NCBI GenBank assembly: GCA_029204225.1
Contig: CM055109.1
Location: forward strand, 25,418,723-25,482,722
Direction: 5' to 3'
Length of the DNA: 64,000 nt
DNA from: Diphasiastrum complanatum
Taxonomy: Eukaryota > Streptophyta > Lycopodiopsida > Lycopodiales > Lycopodiaceae
The translations under genes were made by a program, and so were the position numbers. The first letter of the stretch is position 1, and every line of letters starts with the position of its first letter. Of the stretch, positions 57,901-63,249 are shown piece after piece. The notes under the pieces were generated by a model, which was not told the origin of the DNA, made no database searches, and saw only the letters and a list, made by a program, of their open reading frames with translations.

Positions 57901-58481
57901 ACAACATATTTTGACATCCACACCACATGGTTATGATTATTGGATTGGACAGAGCTGGATAAGTTTTGCATAAGCCAAACCAGCAATAAAGAACATTTGA
58001 ATAACATTGATACTTTGAGTTGTAGCTTGGCATGTTTAGATGATTTTTTGGAACACAAATATCTCTGGATTCATAGTAATGTAATGCTATTGCGTGGGTG
58101 GGTGGGGCAGGAGATGGAGGTATGATGTAGCTCATGTACATTAGAACAGAACCCCGATGGAATCTGAGAGCTTAATCTAATTAAAATAGTTATTCTCCTA
58201 GTGATTTGAACTCTACTGCATTGTTGAGTGTTTACGGAATGATTAGTATAGATTTGCGAAAATTTGTCAGGCCTGAACTTCAAAATAATATGTTTTCATG
58301 TTTGTTGGCTATATCAGATACGTCTCACAAGAACATATGGCTGGACAAGGTCAGGTTAGTAACTGCATTGGCAGACCTATTTCATTGCTTGGTGAGTTCC
58401 TGATATGCTTTTGCTGTTCTTATCGGCCCTCGTGGTAGTGACTAACTATGAATTTTTCTCATTTGCAGATTCTCTGTGTAA
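9770..58481 (+). CDS. YaaW-like (UPF0174) protein, 12 exons, probable plastid targeting
   Basis: Joining the 12 exons listed individually gives 1083 nt, a 360-residue protein with no internal stop. All 11 introns begin GT and end AG and all phases match. Residues 1-46 (exon 1) are rich in Ser, Thr and Arg with almost no acidic residues after position 4, as in chloroplast transit peptides. Residues about 60-87 ([20 protein letters not shown]) and 140-185 ([33 protein letters not shown]) match the layout I remember for E. coli YaaW. So does the C-terminal segment ([20 protein letters not shown]). Residues 290-345 are hydrophobic and may enter or touch a membrane. YaaW's function is unknown, so none is proposed. 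Exon 1 is the least certain part: it rests on phase, a good donor and composition. The other exons support one another. Confidence 0.75.
11021..12190 (+). pseudogene. Penelope-like element reverse transcriptase relic
   Basis: An upstream block (11105-11260) reads [20 protein letters not shown] and [18 protein letters not shown], matching the LPK..FR.I.....LSKWL region of Penelope-like RTs. A second block (11655-11850) reads [19 protein letters not shown], then [13 protein letters not shown], which carries the RYIDDL catalytic box. A third (12010-12180) reads [20 protein letters not shown] and [17 protein letters not shown], resembling the domain that follows RT in this group. Stops and frameshifts separate the blocks. 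No GIY-YIG endonuclease was found. Dryad-type Penelope elements are known from conifers, which fits the gymnosperm guess. Assignment to Penelope rather than another RT rests on these motifs. Confidence 0.6.
12743..13027 (-). pseudogene. Unidentified coding-like remnant
   Basis: On the - strand one frame stays open for about 285 bp and has a protein-like composition: [19 protein letters not shown], then [19 protein letters not shown], then [13 protein letters not shown]. Weak continuation in other frames to about 13150 suggests a decayed larger gene. I do not recognise the family. It may be a fragment of a captured host gene or of a transposon. Confidence 0.35.
13799..13840 (+). repeat. poly-T / poly-G homopolymer tract
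   Basis: A T run is followed directly by runs of nine or more Gs separated by a single T (about 13817-13837). The G runs are long enough to form a G-quadruplex. An assembly or slippage artefact is also possible here. Confidence 0.8.
14037..14058. repeat. Perfect 22-bp palindrome
   Basis: The sequence GTTCGACAAAT is followed directly by its exact reverse complement, giving a perfect 22-bp palindrome with no spacer. It sits in intron 1, away from any element end I can recognise. Confidence 0.95.
17440..18302 (-). pseudogene. Copia gag relic
   Basis: On the - strand 18302-17997 encodes a gag N-terminus ([19 protein letters not shown]) and 17990-17799 continues with [21 protein letters not shown] frame near 17570 contains KYGHFGQL, probably a decayed zinc knuckle. 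The protein reads away from the + strand copia starting at 18346. The LTR and PBS of the same orientation at 21608-22017 may be this element's 5' end. Confidence 0.8.
18346..18753 (+). repeat. 5' LTR of copia 18346
   Basis: This LTR of about 408 bp runs from TGCTAGAAATAAATG to CCTACA, with the PBS following at once. The reverse complement of 39461-39911 matches it over most of its length, including the stretch around 18523-18545 that reads GGGGCCCTATCTTGAC. Confidence 0.85.
18671..19107 (+). repeat. Repeated GGGCGCCC palindromes in LTR end and leader
   Basis: The 8-bp palindrome GGGCGCCC occurs at 18671-18678, 18909-18916, 19014-19021 and 19100-19107, and the hexamer GGCGCC at 18794-18799. 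The leader copies sit in a repeated context (GGAGGGCGCCCA, with TTTTCAG nearby) spaced about 90-105 bp apart. The related element at 37900-39911 carries the same motifs at 39103, 39269, 39304 (hexamer) and 39417. Confidence 0.85.
18754..18765 (+). other. Primer-binding site, initiator Met-tRNA
   Basis: TGGTATCAGAGC follows the CA end of the LTR with no gap, the standard position and sequence for plant copia elements. Confidence 0.95.
19469..21280 (+). pseudogene. Copia gag-protease-integrase polyprotein, truncated
   Basis: The ATG at 19469 ([19 protein letters not shown]) suits a gag start; the frame is also open 54 nt upstream. Numbering from there, gag occupies residues 1 to about 250. A CCHC zinc knuckle follows at 255-268 ([14 protein letters not shown]), the protease at about 337 ([11 protein letters not shown]), and the GAG pre-integrase domain at 473-520 ([11 protein letters not shown]). 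A TAA at 21026-21028 stops the frame. The same frame reopens with the integrase start ([31 protein letters not shown]), which breaks off near 21262. A single stop plus loss of the 3' half make it non-functional, yet gag through pre-integrase is otherwise intact, so this copy is relatively young. Confidence 0.9.
21608..22017 (-). repeat. Copia-type 5' LTR with primer-binding site, - strand
   Basis: GCTCTGATACC at 21608-21618 is a reversed Met-tRNA primer-binding site lacking the usual last base. A few bases on, an LTR-like segment opens with TGAAAGACC (about 21627) and ends TTCAACA at 22017, about 391 bp. It would be the 5' LTR of the - strand copia whose gag lies at 17440-18302, separated from it by the + strand copia. 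A related but shorter LTR end occurs near 37060-37166. Confidence 0.6.
22417..22541 (+). CDS. YaaW-like gene, exon 2
   Basis: The acceptor TTCTTTGCACTTACATTGCAG gives phase 0 entry that fits exon 1, and the exon ends TGC AG before GTACAA. It encodes the Cys/Ala-rich linker ([12 protein letters not shown]) and the first conserved helix. An alternative acceptor at 22453 would need a different upstream phase. Confidence 0.7.
22542..23064 (+). other. Intron 2
   Basis: This 523-bp intron between exons 2 and 3 is GT-AG. It is AT-rich and I see nothing else in it. Confidence 0.75.
23065..23229 (+). CDS. YaaW-like gene, exon 3
   Basis: The exon lies between TTTTGCAG and GTAAGC and is 165 nt. It encodes [19 protein letters not shown] and, after a polar linker, [20 protein letters not shown]. 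Phases are 2 at both ends. Confidence 0.85.
23620..23751 (+). CDS. YaaW-like gene, exon 4
   Basis: The exon lies between GTGATCAG and GTACAT and is 132 nt. It encodes [20 protein letters not shown] and [14 protein letters not shown], the best-conserved YaaW-type block. Phases are 2 at both ends. Confidence 0.88.
24151..25313 (-). pseudogene. LINE relic (ORF1-like coil and RT tail)
   Basis: The right part (25313-25029, - strand) has a coiled-coil-like stretch ([14 protein letters not shown]) of the kind found in LINE ORF1 proteins. The left part includes a reverse transcriptase YADDVV box at about 24463-24487 and, downstream of it, [11 protein letters not shown]. Stops and frameshifts are frequent. 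The RT palm upstream of the box is badly decayed, and endonuclease was not seen. Confidence 0.75.
25433..28330 (-). pseudogene. Three successive LINE ORF2 C-terminal/3' segments
   Basis: Three diverged copies of the same ORF2 C-terminal region lie head to tail: about 28330-27350, 27310-26640 and 26640-25433. Shared fragments include [18 protein letters not shown] (first copy) and [18 protein letters not shown] (second). The first also holds the zinc-binding tail ([18 protein letters not shown]). The second and third end in the motif AAAGGCATATAAG or AAAAGCATATAAG, near 26646 and 25473. Only the third has a tail, a short AGAAAGAAAGAAAG run (+ strand) at about 25433-25446. All copies contain stops. 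Confidence 0.7.
28331..29215 (-). pseudogene. LINE reverse transcriptase
   Basis: A 222-codon open frame (28999-28331) encodes the RT palm. It carries [56 protein letters not shown] and [10 protein letters not shown]. The preceding segment (29215-29018) carries [20 protein letters not shown] and ends at a stop just upstream. The apurinic-type endonuclease expected before RT is missing: ORF1-like sequence is reached within about 70 bp. It would belong to the LINE whose ORF1 lies to the right. Confidence 0.88.
29286..30430 (-). pseudogene. LINE ORF1 (coiled coil plus RNA-binding domain)
   Basis: The reading runs right to left. A Pro/Ala-rich N-terminus (30430-30002) is followed, in another frame, by a coiled coil (30089-29865, [18 protein letters not shown]). 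In-frame with the coil after a single stop comes an L1 ORF1-type RNA-binding region (29864-29286: [47 protein letters not shown]). ORF1 proteins bind element RNA and act as chaperones during insertion. The frame change and stop make this copy inactive. Confidence 0.75.
30431..30636 (-). repeat. GC-rich LINE 5' region with a two-copy tandem repeat
   Basis: Two diverged units of about 52 bp, each containing GTGCCAGATCAGC and CCAGGG, lie at roughly 30489-30595. The segment is much more GC-rich than its surroundings and lies upstream of ORF1 in the LINE's direction, so it is probably its 5' UTR/promoter. Confidence 0.5.
30631..30835 (-). mobile_element. LINE 3'-end fragment with (TC)n tail
   Basis: A (GA)n run at 30631-30674 is followed by ATCTTTATTG, then CTAAAAAGCATATAAGACG, the same 3'-end motif as at 25471 and 26646. 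Read on the - strand the LINE ends CAATAAAGAT and a (TC)n tail. The fragment is cut at about 30835 where gypsy LTR sequence begins. Confidence 0.65.
30836..31016 (+). repeat. Truncated 5' LTR of the chromovirus
   Basis: This segment matches 36776-36954, the right half of the 3' LTR, with four substitutions. It ends ATCTATTACA, one base before the PBS. Confidence 0.93.
31018..31029 (+). other. Primer-binding site, initiator Met-tRNA
   Basis: TGGTATCAGAGC lies one base after the CA end of the 5' LTR. Confidence 0.95.
31030..31822 (+). other. Chromovirus leader (5' UTR)
   Basis: About 790 bp separate the PBS from the gag start codon. No long frame is present; the region would hold packaging signals. 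Confidence 0.7.
31823..36580 (+). pseudogene. Chromovirus gag-pol polyprotein
   Basis: One frame runs from ATG 31823 to about 36400, broken by stops at 34436 (TGA), 34661 (TGA), 35441 (TAG) and 36095 (TAG). Domain order from residue 1: gag, CCHC knuckle at 345-358 ([14 protein letters not shown]), protease at about 434-441 (VDDGATHN, with Asp-Asp-Gly in place of the usual Asp-Ser/Thr-Gly), and RT ([11 protein letters not shown], catalytic DD at 784-785). Then come RNase H ([16 protein letters not shown]), the integrase zinc-binding region ([14 protein letters not shown]), integrase core ([26 protein letters not shown]) and, after a frameshift near 36405, a chromodomain ([18 protein letters not shown]) ending at TAA near 36580. 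An acidic Ser-rich insert lies near 35100-35200. Chromodomains direct integration to marked heterochromatin. Confidence 0.94.
36584..36595 (+). other. Polypurine tract
   Basis: AAGGGGGAGGGA lies just before the TG of the 3' LTR. Confidence 0.9.
36597..36954 (+). repeat. 3' LTR of the chromovirus
   Basis: The LTR is 358 bp, from TGTTACGAGC to TCTATTACA. It opens with a 16-bp palindrome (GTTACGAGCTCGTAAC, 36598-36613), then carries a long inverted repeat at 36801-36829. No target duplication can be tested because the 5' end is lost. Confidence 0.93.
36801..36829 (+). promoter_or_regulatory. LTR hairpin with ACGT core / G-box
   Basis: GTCGGCCACGT, a 7-base spacer and the exact reverse complement ACGTGGCCGAC form an 11-bp inverted repeat; the right arm with its spacer makes CACGTGG, a G-box. 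The 5' LTR keeps the same structure at 30863-30891. Confidence 0.7.
36955..37166 (-). repeat. LTR-like relic
   Basis: The right end (GGGGTAAAATAGGCAT and adjoining bases) resembles the end of the LTR at 21627-22017. The rest has diverged. Confidence 0.35.
37170..37850 (-). pseudogene. Copia RT N-terminal relic
   Basis: On the - strand, near 37600-37470, the sequence reads [19 protein letters not shown], then [18 protein letters not shown], the start of the copia RVT_2 domain. Stops follow within 50 codons. It lies against a gypsy fragment at about 37855. Confidence 0.75.
37856..37899 (-). pseudogene. Left piece of gypsy integrase split by a copia insertion
   Basis: On the - strand this reads [13 protein letters not shown], which directly continues AIWVIV at the left end of the gypsy fragment at 39912-40560 once the copia insertion and one copy of AACTA are removed. 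Confidence 0.8.
37900..39911 (-). mobile_element. Copia deletion derivative, 2.0 kb, with AACTA target duplication
   Basis: The element is flanked by AACTA at 37895-37899 and 39912-39916. The right, 5' LTR (39461-39911, 451 bp) is complete, with a reversed PBS at 39449-39460. The left, 3' LTR (37900 to about 38150) is cut short and joins internal sequence without a polypurine tract. Internal sequence holds only the leader with GGGCGCCC motifs, the first part of gag (38614-38417, [12 protein letters not shown] and [16 protein letters not shown]) and a piece of unclear origin at 38349-38134. It shares LTR family with the element at 18346. Confidence 0.9.
39912..40560 (-). pseudogene. Gypsy relic: RNase H, integrase zinc-binding and core start
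   Basis: Reading leftwards, 40556-40269 is RNase H ([34 protein letters not shown]). Then 40241-39912 is the integrase HHCC domain ([30 protein letters not shown]) and the start of the core ([19 protein letters not shown]). The frame crosses into 37899-37856 across the copia insertion. Its sequence differs clearly from the chromovirus at 30836, so it is an older, different family member. Confidence 0.9.
41416..41563 (+). CDS. YaaW-like gene, exon 5
   Basis: The exon lies between CAACTACAG and GTCTCT and is 148 nt, entering phase 2 and leaving phase 0. It encodes [20 protein letters not shown] and [20 protein letters not shown]. An unseen exon between 4 and 5 cannot be excluded, but the phase fits without one. 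Confidence 0.82.
41742..41780 (+). CDS. YaaW-like gene, exon 6 (39 nt)
   Basis: The exon encodes [13 protein letters not shown] between TATACAG and GTAGGT, phase 0 both sides. It joins smoothly to LSKELCGKM of exon 7. Confidence 0.8.
41967..42041 (+). CDS. YaaW-like gene, exon 7
   Basis: The exon encodes 25 residues ([20 protein letters not shown] and ETLIK) between TATGGCAG and GTAAGA, phase 0 both sides. Confidence 0.83.
42195..42530 (+). repeat. Dispersed repeat, copy 1
   Basis: The block contains ATGATAATT, TAGCATTTTGGT, then GGGAGCCTAATCAGGTCAAA and a TCTCCTTGGAG segment, in the same order as 48630-48990. Confidence 0.6.
42954..44172 (-). pseudogene. hAT transposase C-terminal region with acidic and AT-hook tail
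   Basis: 44172-43807 carries the hAT C-terminal dimerisation-type region ([38 protein letters not shown]). After a short intron or break, 43681-42954 encodes a tail not usual for hAT proteins. It starts [15 protein letters not shown], then comes a long acidic run ([17 protein letters not shown]), then an AT-hook-like [14 protein letters not shown] and a Gly/Arg-rich segment. The frame then reads through the (CT)n tract, which is probably 3' UTR. A stop near 43807 lies between the two parts. Confidence 0.65.
44473..45377 (-). pseudogene. hAT transposase, DUF659-type catalytic region
   Basis: The first segment (45377-44985) reads [20 protein letters not shown], then [19 protein letters not shown], then [17 protein letters not shown]. 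These are the DGWTD, TDNA.N and C.AH...L motifs of plant hAT transposases with DUF659. The second (44890-44473, partly in another frame) continues with helical catalytic-domain sequence ([40 protein letters not shown]). Probable introns separate the two near 44920-44990. Confidence 0.8.
45759..46379 (-). pseudogene. hAT transposase, BED zinc-finger exon
   Basis: ATG at 46379 follows a plausible acceptor (GTTCGCAG). Residues about 30-70 form a BED-type finger: [20 protein letters not shown] followed by a downstream Cys in ISDCP. A low-complexity Gly/Gln-rich linker ([12 protein letters not shown]) follows, then a Ser/Ala-rich stretch. BED fingers bind the transposon ends. The frame ends where the next coding block (about 45660-45512, [20 protein letters not shown]) starts in another frame, which is itself stopped by a TAG near 45512. 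An intron could explain the frame change; the TAG suggests decay. Confidence 0.75.
47350..47357. other. Right target duplication of the hAT element
   Basis: ATCAAAAC here matches GTCAAAAC at 42620-42627 in seven of eight positions. Confidence 0.85.
47611..47930 (+). repeat. Diverged segmental duplication in intron 7
   Basis: TCAGGTAACAGGAGTAAG (47612) and TCAGGTAACATTAGTAAG (47813) start two blocks of about 110 bp that stay similar (GAGCATTGGGTATTTG-like sequence). They are about 200 bp apart. Confidence 0.5.
48630..48990 (+). repeat. Dispersed repeat, copy 2
   Basis: This block matches 42195-42530 in order of short blocks (GGGAGCCTAATTAGGTCAAA and others). It may be an old LTR fragment; no PBS or PPT could be tied to it. 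Confidence 0.6.
50713..50772 (+). CDS. YaaW-like gene, exon 8
   Basis: The exon codes 20 residues beginning [15 protein letters not shown] between GTGTCCAG and GTATTT, phase 0 both sides. Confidence 0.85.
51399..51463 (+). CDS. YaaW-like gene, exon 9
   Basis: The exon encodes [20 protein letters not shown] and the start of a Pro-Met pair between TTTCCAG and GTATTA, leaving in phase 2. This is the glycine-rich hydrophobic segment. Confidence 0.85.
52090..52560 (+). pseudogene. Gypsy integrase relic
   Basis: Scattered frames read [12 protein letters not shown], then [17 protein letters not shown], then [10 protein letters not shown]-like and AEFS fragments, in the order of a gypsy integrase core (catalytic region to the AEFAYN segment). 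It is heavily decayed, in intron 9. Confidence 0.6.
53261..53530 (+). repeat. Three-copy tandem repeat, period about 96-110 bp
   Basis: Units begin TAAGTG at 53263, 53373 and 53469 and share GCCCACAACCAAATAG and CACACACCTGTGTGATAT (copy 2) with variants in the others. The middle unit holds the inverted repeat CACACCTGTGTG. Confidence 0.75.
54717..54807 (+). CDS. YaaW-like gene, exon 10
   Basis: The exon encodes [20 protein letters not shown] and [10 protein letters not shown] between CATTTCAG and GTATAA; entry phase 2, exit phase 0. This is the conserved C-terminal block of the family. Confidence 0.88.
58318..58349 (+). CDS. YaaW-like gene, exon 11 (32 nt)
   Basis: The exon encodes [10 protein letters not shown] between GCTATATCAG and GTCAGG. 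Before finding it I expected a sequence of this type after FTLAQ, so its discovery supports the model. Confidence 0.82.
58469..58481 (+). CDS. YaaW-like gene, exon 12 (13 coding nt, stop)
   Basis: After the acceptor CTCATTTGCAG the frame gives Phe-Ser-Val and TAA at 58479-58481. The rest of the exon would be 3' UTR. Confidence 0.68.
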
Positions 58482-61400
58482 AGTCAAGCCTTTATGAAGG
58501 TTTTATTTTCCTGCGGTGTGTATATATGAATGCGGTATTGGCCGAGAGGAAATTCAGATGTTGGGTTTTAAGTGGAAGCCTATATTATACACGTTGGCTG
58601 CGAGGTGCTTAATTCAGTTGCTTCCGTTCTTAATTACAAGGCAACATAATGCCTGCTTGATTCAGTTGCTTCCCTTCTTAACTACAAGGTAACATAATGC
58701 CTGCCTCTGTAGTCAATTATCAAGTGCACCCAAGCAACTATGCCTTGAGTTGACATTGTTTCACAAGCCAAGAAAACAAGATTTGTGGAACCTTTGGCTC
58801 ATGGTGGTTGTTCTGCAGCCTATTGGGCATCTAAATTTTTGTAGATGTAGTTGCATCTTTTGGGATGCTTTGATTTGTGTCTATTGGTGGTCTTTCATTT
58901 TCCTCATCAATGAGTTTGTACTGAACAAGTATGCAGCTTGCTGTGTTACTTCATGAGAGTGCATGTCATTTGAGTAACTTGGTGCTAAATGAGATTCATC
59001 ATTGATGAGGTCATTGGGAGATACCACTGATTTTGAATCTACACTTTTTTGTTTATATTTTGTGGTTTTCATGCATAATTGTTTTAAAAAATGCATCAAA
59101 TTTTTATTTCAGAAACAAAAGTCTAGGGCTTTTCATGTATTGCAACATCCATCATTTCATTTATGTTAGGGAATGGGAACGAGGGAATGTCTAGATCCCC
59201 CGGGAACAGGGACGGGAACACTCCCTAGGAAGGGGGGAATGGGGGAACAAGGGAATTTCACATCATCACATTTAATCATTTTTTAAAACATTATATATTC
59301 TTTAAAATAAAGTTCAAGCACTCAAAGTGCATACTATCTATGTAAACTAGGAGCGGGAAAAATAGGCCTTACAAACAAAAAAATAGGGCCAAAAAGTCAG
59401 GGCAAATAAAGGGCCAAATGTACAAAAAATGGTCCCAAAACATAAATTGCAAGGGAAATTGTTGGGAGTGCCTTGGGAACCCATTCTCCTTGCTATGGGT
59501 ATGTTTGTGCATGTTCCCGTGTTGGGGAGCAAGTGTGAATGGCATTCCCCCTTTCCCAAGGGGAATGCGTTTTCTAGTAAGTTTGACTGGTTTACCGCAT
59601 GTGTGATATATTTTGCATTTATTTGTTTTCATTGTAAGGATGTCAAATTTCATTGACCAATATTGTGTGTTGTGAGGGTGTAGAGAGTATGTGACGAAAT
59701 AGTTGCACAATGGTTAAGAGTTGACCCAAGTTTATTTGCTCAATGACATTAGTAAATTACGGATAATTTACACCTTTGGTAGTGATGGGCCATGGATGTT
59801 CCATTAGTTCCTTAAGTACTTAAATACCATGTGTCGTTTCAATTCCTAGAAGGTGACATGCAAGAATATAGCTTGAGTGCAACTATTAATAGTTTTTGCA
59901 CGCATATGTAAGAGATGTTTTTAGGCTTGTGTCAACTGAACAAGCTTTTGGCTTGTTATAGATTTCATCTTCATATAGAGCACACACACACACCCAAAAA
60001 AGTAATAATTATAAACAAATACAATACTCTCAAGATATGTAGGAGGGTGGAGGAAGTAACTTACACAACACATTACCATGGTGTTCCTCTTACAAGTAGG
60101 GTATGTGTGGATGACATTGGAAGAAAAGCTCTCGAGTCTTTTCTCTACTGTCTCAAGTGAAGAGAGATTGATTTAGCTTTTGTACGTGAGTGCTTAGTGA
60201 AGACCCCAAAGCTTCAAGTGAAGAGAGATTGATTCAGCTTTTGTATGTGAGTGCTTAGTGAAGACCCCAAAGCTTCAAGTGACTTGAGCTTTTATTTCTC
60301 TCTTAAAAATCTAGAGAGATGGCACACATAACTTCATTTGAGCGATGGTATGATCGACCAATTAAAATTATGAAGTGTGATCTTGTCCATAGGGATGTTG
60401 TTTAATAACTTTAGTATGGAGAGCTTAAAAAATAATGCAAGATGAAGCGGTGATCAATGTTGAAGCTACAACTAGTAACATATTTGAAAATATGAAAGCA
60501 CTCTTTTTGTAATGTACATGTCATATTGAATCTGAAAGTGACTAGCATATTTGTCCAATAAGTGGTGAGTTGGGTAGTAGTTCCTTCCATTTGCTAAAGA
60601 TTAGGAGTTAGACTCCAGTCCCTCACACAAATAAGGACCTACAAGGGAACAAAAAACAATATAACTAACATATTTTGATTATCATATAGCCATTATGTTG
60701 TTTGGAAATGTTAGGTGACAATATGTAGAGTTGAATATGCCCCATCAATGACACATTCATGCACTAGATCTTCCATATGGTTTTGAGCTTGTGTCTTGAT
60801 ATTAACAAATATCACTCTTTCTCTCGATTTGAAAAAGGTCAAGTGAATTGTGACAATAAATTATGTTGTTTTGAGTTTCGAGTTGGATGGGCTTATATGG
60901 ATAGTCTTTGTATGTGTGTCCATAATTGCAATCATGACACTTGAGTAAGCTATATGTGCATTGAGGGGCATTCTTTTGTGATATGGTTTTGTTCATAGAT
61001 CATACATTGCACCTTATGATGGTTTGGACATTGTGTCATTTTGAGTCAACATTTGATTTTAAGGAGCCGATTTTGGTATTTTTTGCATGATCAAAGTGAA
61101 AAGGCTCATAATGTTATTGATGGTGACTAGCAATGATGTAAAGTGATTCTTAATACTGTTATCAATACCACTTTGATATATTGATACAAAGTTAAGTATT
61201 TAAATATCTTTGATTGATTTCAAAATCTACCAATAGCTTGAAGGTAGTGTGTGAGTGTTAGGTATACAACACGTTCTATAAGACTAAGCACAAACTACAA
61301 GACATTTTTTGTAGTACATGGATGAGAGTGTGTTTTGTAGATAGTACCATCCTTGGGATTTGTCATGGTCTATAACTTATGGGACAAACAGTCTATACAA

Positions 61401-62800
61401 CATTGTCTGTATACATTTCGAGAACTAGATGAGCAAAGATTAATATCTCTAACTCATTGAAAGGTCCATAAATGACACATGAAGATCATTCATGATAAAA
61501 AAATGTCTTATTACAAGTTCAAAGTAAAAAAGAAACATTTATTTTCTAAATTGTTCTAAAGGTCACTACGTAGTTGGCGAGTGAGTTTGGTCAACCAATT
61601 TGACTAGTGATCGATGAGTGACCGATGAGTGATCTTTCAATTATGCATACTAAGGTATGGGTATGTCAGTTAGGGTACTCTCAGCACAATGATAAAGTGA
61701 TGAATGATTGCTAGATGTATGCGGGCTTTGGTAAGTGATAGTGAGTCACCCAACATGAGTCAACATAAATGTAGATTGGATAGTGGGGTAGTGATTGTGA
61801 GTTCTACAAGTGATTAGCAAGTCAAGATGTTCACTAGTAAATGATAGTGAGTCACAAGAATATTTTCTATATTTTAGAAATTGTTGTGCTTTTTATTTCT
61901 GTTAAGTTACCAACAAGGTTTTTACCTTCGCATACTTTGGTGAATGTTGATAAGTTGCTAGATTCTTTATTGTGTCTTGATACTAGAGATGGTTGTCAAA
62001 GTACAGTACTTTGGACCTTAAATGAGTGCATTAATGCCTCACAAGAGTGATTGATTGATTGATCATAAAACAAACAGAAACTAGACACTAGATTTTGAGG
62101 TCTAGATCAACAATTTAGCATGTATCAATCAAGAGCAATCTATAATCATTAATCAAGATAGTGTAGAACTCGAGTTTTGCCAATCAGCTCTCAAAAATAT
62201 TCTAAGTGTTCACTATGGAGAATTCACTAAATAGAAATGCCTCTTCCCTTCACGAGCTAGGTGAATTTATAGCATGTAATAAAAAAGGTGATTGAGGTTT
62301 ATTGTCCTAATTTTCCATTCTAGTCTCATTCCTAGAGTCTTGCCAAGTAGGTGGCTAGTTGGTCAATTTTCTCCATAAATCTAGGATTCAGGTCACTTAA
62401 AGTAGGAATTGTGAAAAATTGTCTATGTTGGCAAATCTAGCCAGGTAGTATATTGTAAATTATGTGCATAAGTGGGTCCCACACGTGTGAGGCCAAGATG
62501 CCACGTGGGAAACCTATCCTAGTGTAGGTTAGATTTGTTGGAAATCTATAAATTATTGGAAGAGTAGAGACATGATCTCGTTATTTGGAATGTCCTACCT
62601 TTACAGATTCCTGATATACCTAGATAGAGTAGAACTCATAATTGGAGCTATTGCTTTGTCAATTAAGATCTTACCTCTGCTAAGGTGTAGTGATCGGTTT
62701 CTGATCTTCTGCTAATTTAGTTATGATGAACCTTTATGTGGAATAACAAATAGAACAAGTAGCAGCTGATCTAAGAAGAACATTTGACAGACATAATGCA
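58482..62800 (+). other. 3' UTR and downstream region with no recognised gene
   Basis: I see no convincing gene between the stop codon and 62.8 kb. No canonical AATAAA signal stood out near the stop. 59160-59240 is unusually rich in GGGAA/GGGGG runs, and 60153-60283 is a tandem duplication. The remaining open frames are short and uninformative. Confidence 0.5.
60153..60283 (+). repeat. 61-bp tandem duplication
   Basis: The unit starting TCAAGTGAAGAGAGATTGAT occurs at 60153 and 60214, differing at only two positions (T/C and C/T), and a third partial copy starts at 60275. Recent slippage or unequal exchange is the likely cause. Confidence 0.93.
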
Positions 62801-62859
62801 TTCAAGGATTGTGTATCATGGTCAAGAGACAAAGTAAAATATGCTTAATCAAAGTGATT

Positions 62860-63087
62860 CCTAGAGCGTTGTTTGGCATACTACACAGCGCGTTATCGCA
62901 AGAGAAGACTGTCAAATGCAAATGGATCTACAAATACAAATATGGATCGGATGGCAACGTATCAAGATACAAAGCCAGACTGGTTGCCAAGGTATTCTCA
63001 CAAAAGTAAAGTGTGGACTACATTGATACCTTTTTCCTGGTGGTCAACCATACATCACTACGCATATTGTGTGCATATGCAACAACC
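62860..63087 (+). pseudogene. Copia RT N-terminal fragment
   Basis: KTVKCKWIYKYKYGSDGNVS, then YKARLVAKVFSQ, a stop, then VDYIDTFFLVV match the start of the copia RT domain. It ends abruptly at the GC-rich repeat. Confidence 0.85.
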
Positions 63088-63088
63088 T

Positions 63089-63236
63089 ACGATGCGAGAG
63101 AGTGGCAGAGTCAGGCGGGCAGAGGCAAGGGCTCGCATGATGGCAATATTGGGGAAGTAAAGCTGATATCGCACGACGCGAGAGGGTGTAAGGAACGGGC
63201 ATGGGAAGGAGGTCGCTCGCGTGATGGCGATATCAC
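63089..63236 (+). repeat. Two-copy GC-rich repeat, period 84 bp
   Basis: Units of about 62 bp begin ACGATGCGAGAG (63089) and ACGACGCGAGAG (63173) and end GATGGCAATAT / GATGGCGATAT. They separate an RT fragment from a protease/integrase fragment that normally comes before RT. Confidence 0.7.
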
Positions 63237-63249
63237 GAATGCATTTCGT

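Noticed and set aside
61560-61860. Recurrent GTGAGT / GATGAGTGA words
   Set aside because: Repetition is loose with no fixed period, and no gene or element boundary depends on it.
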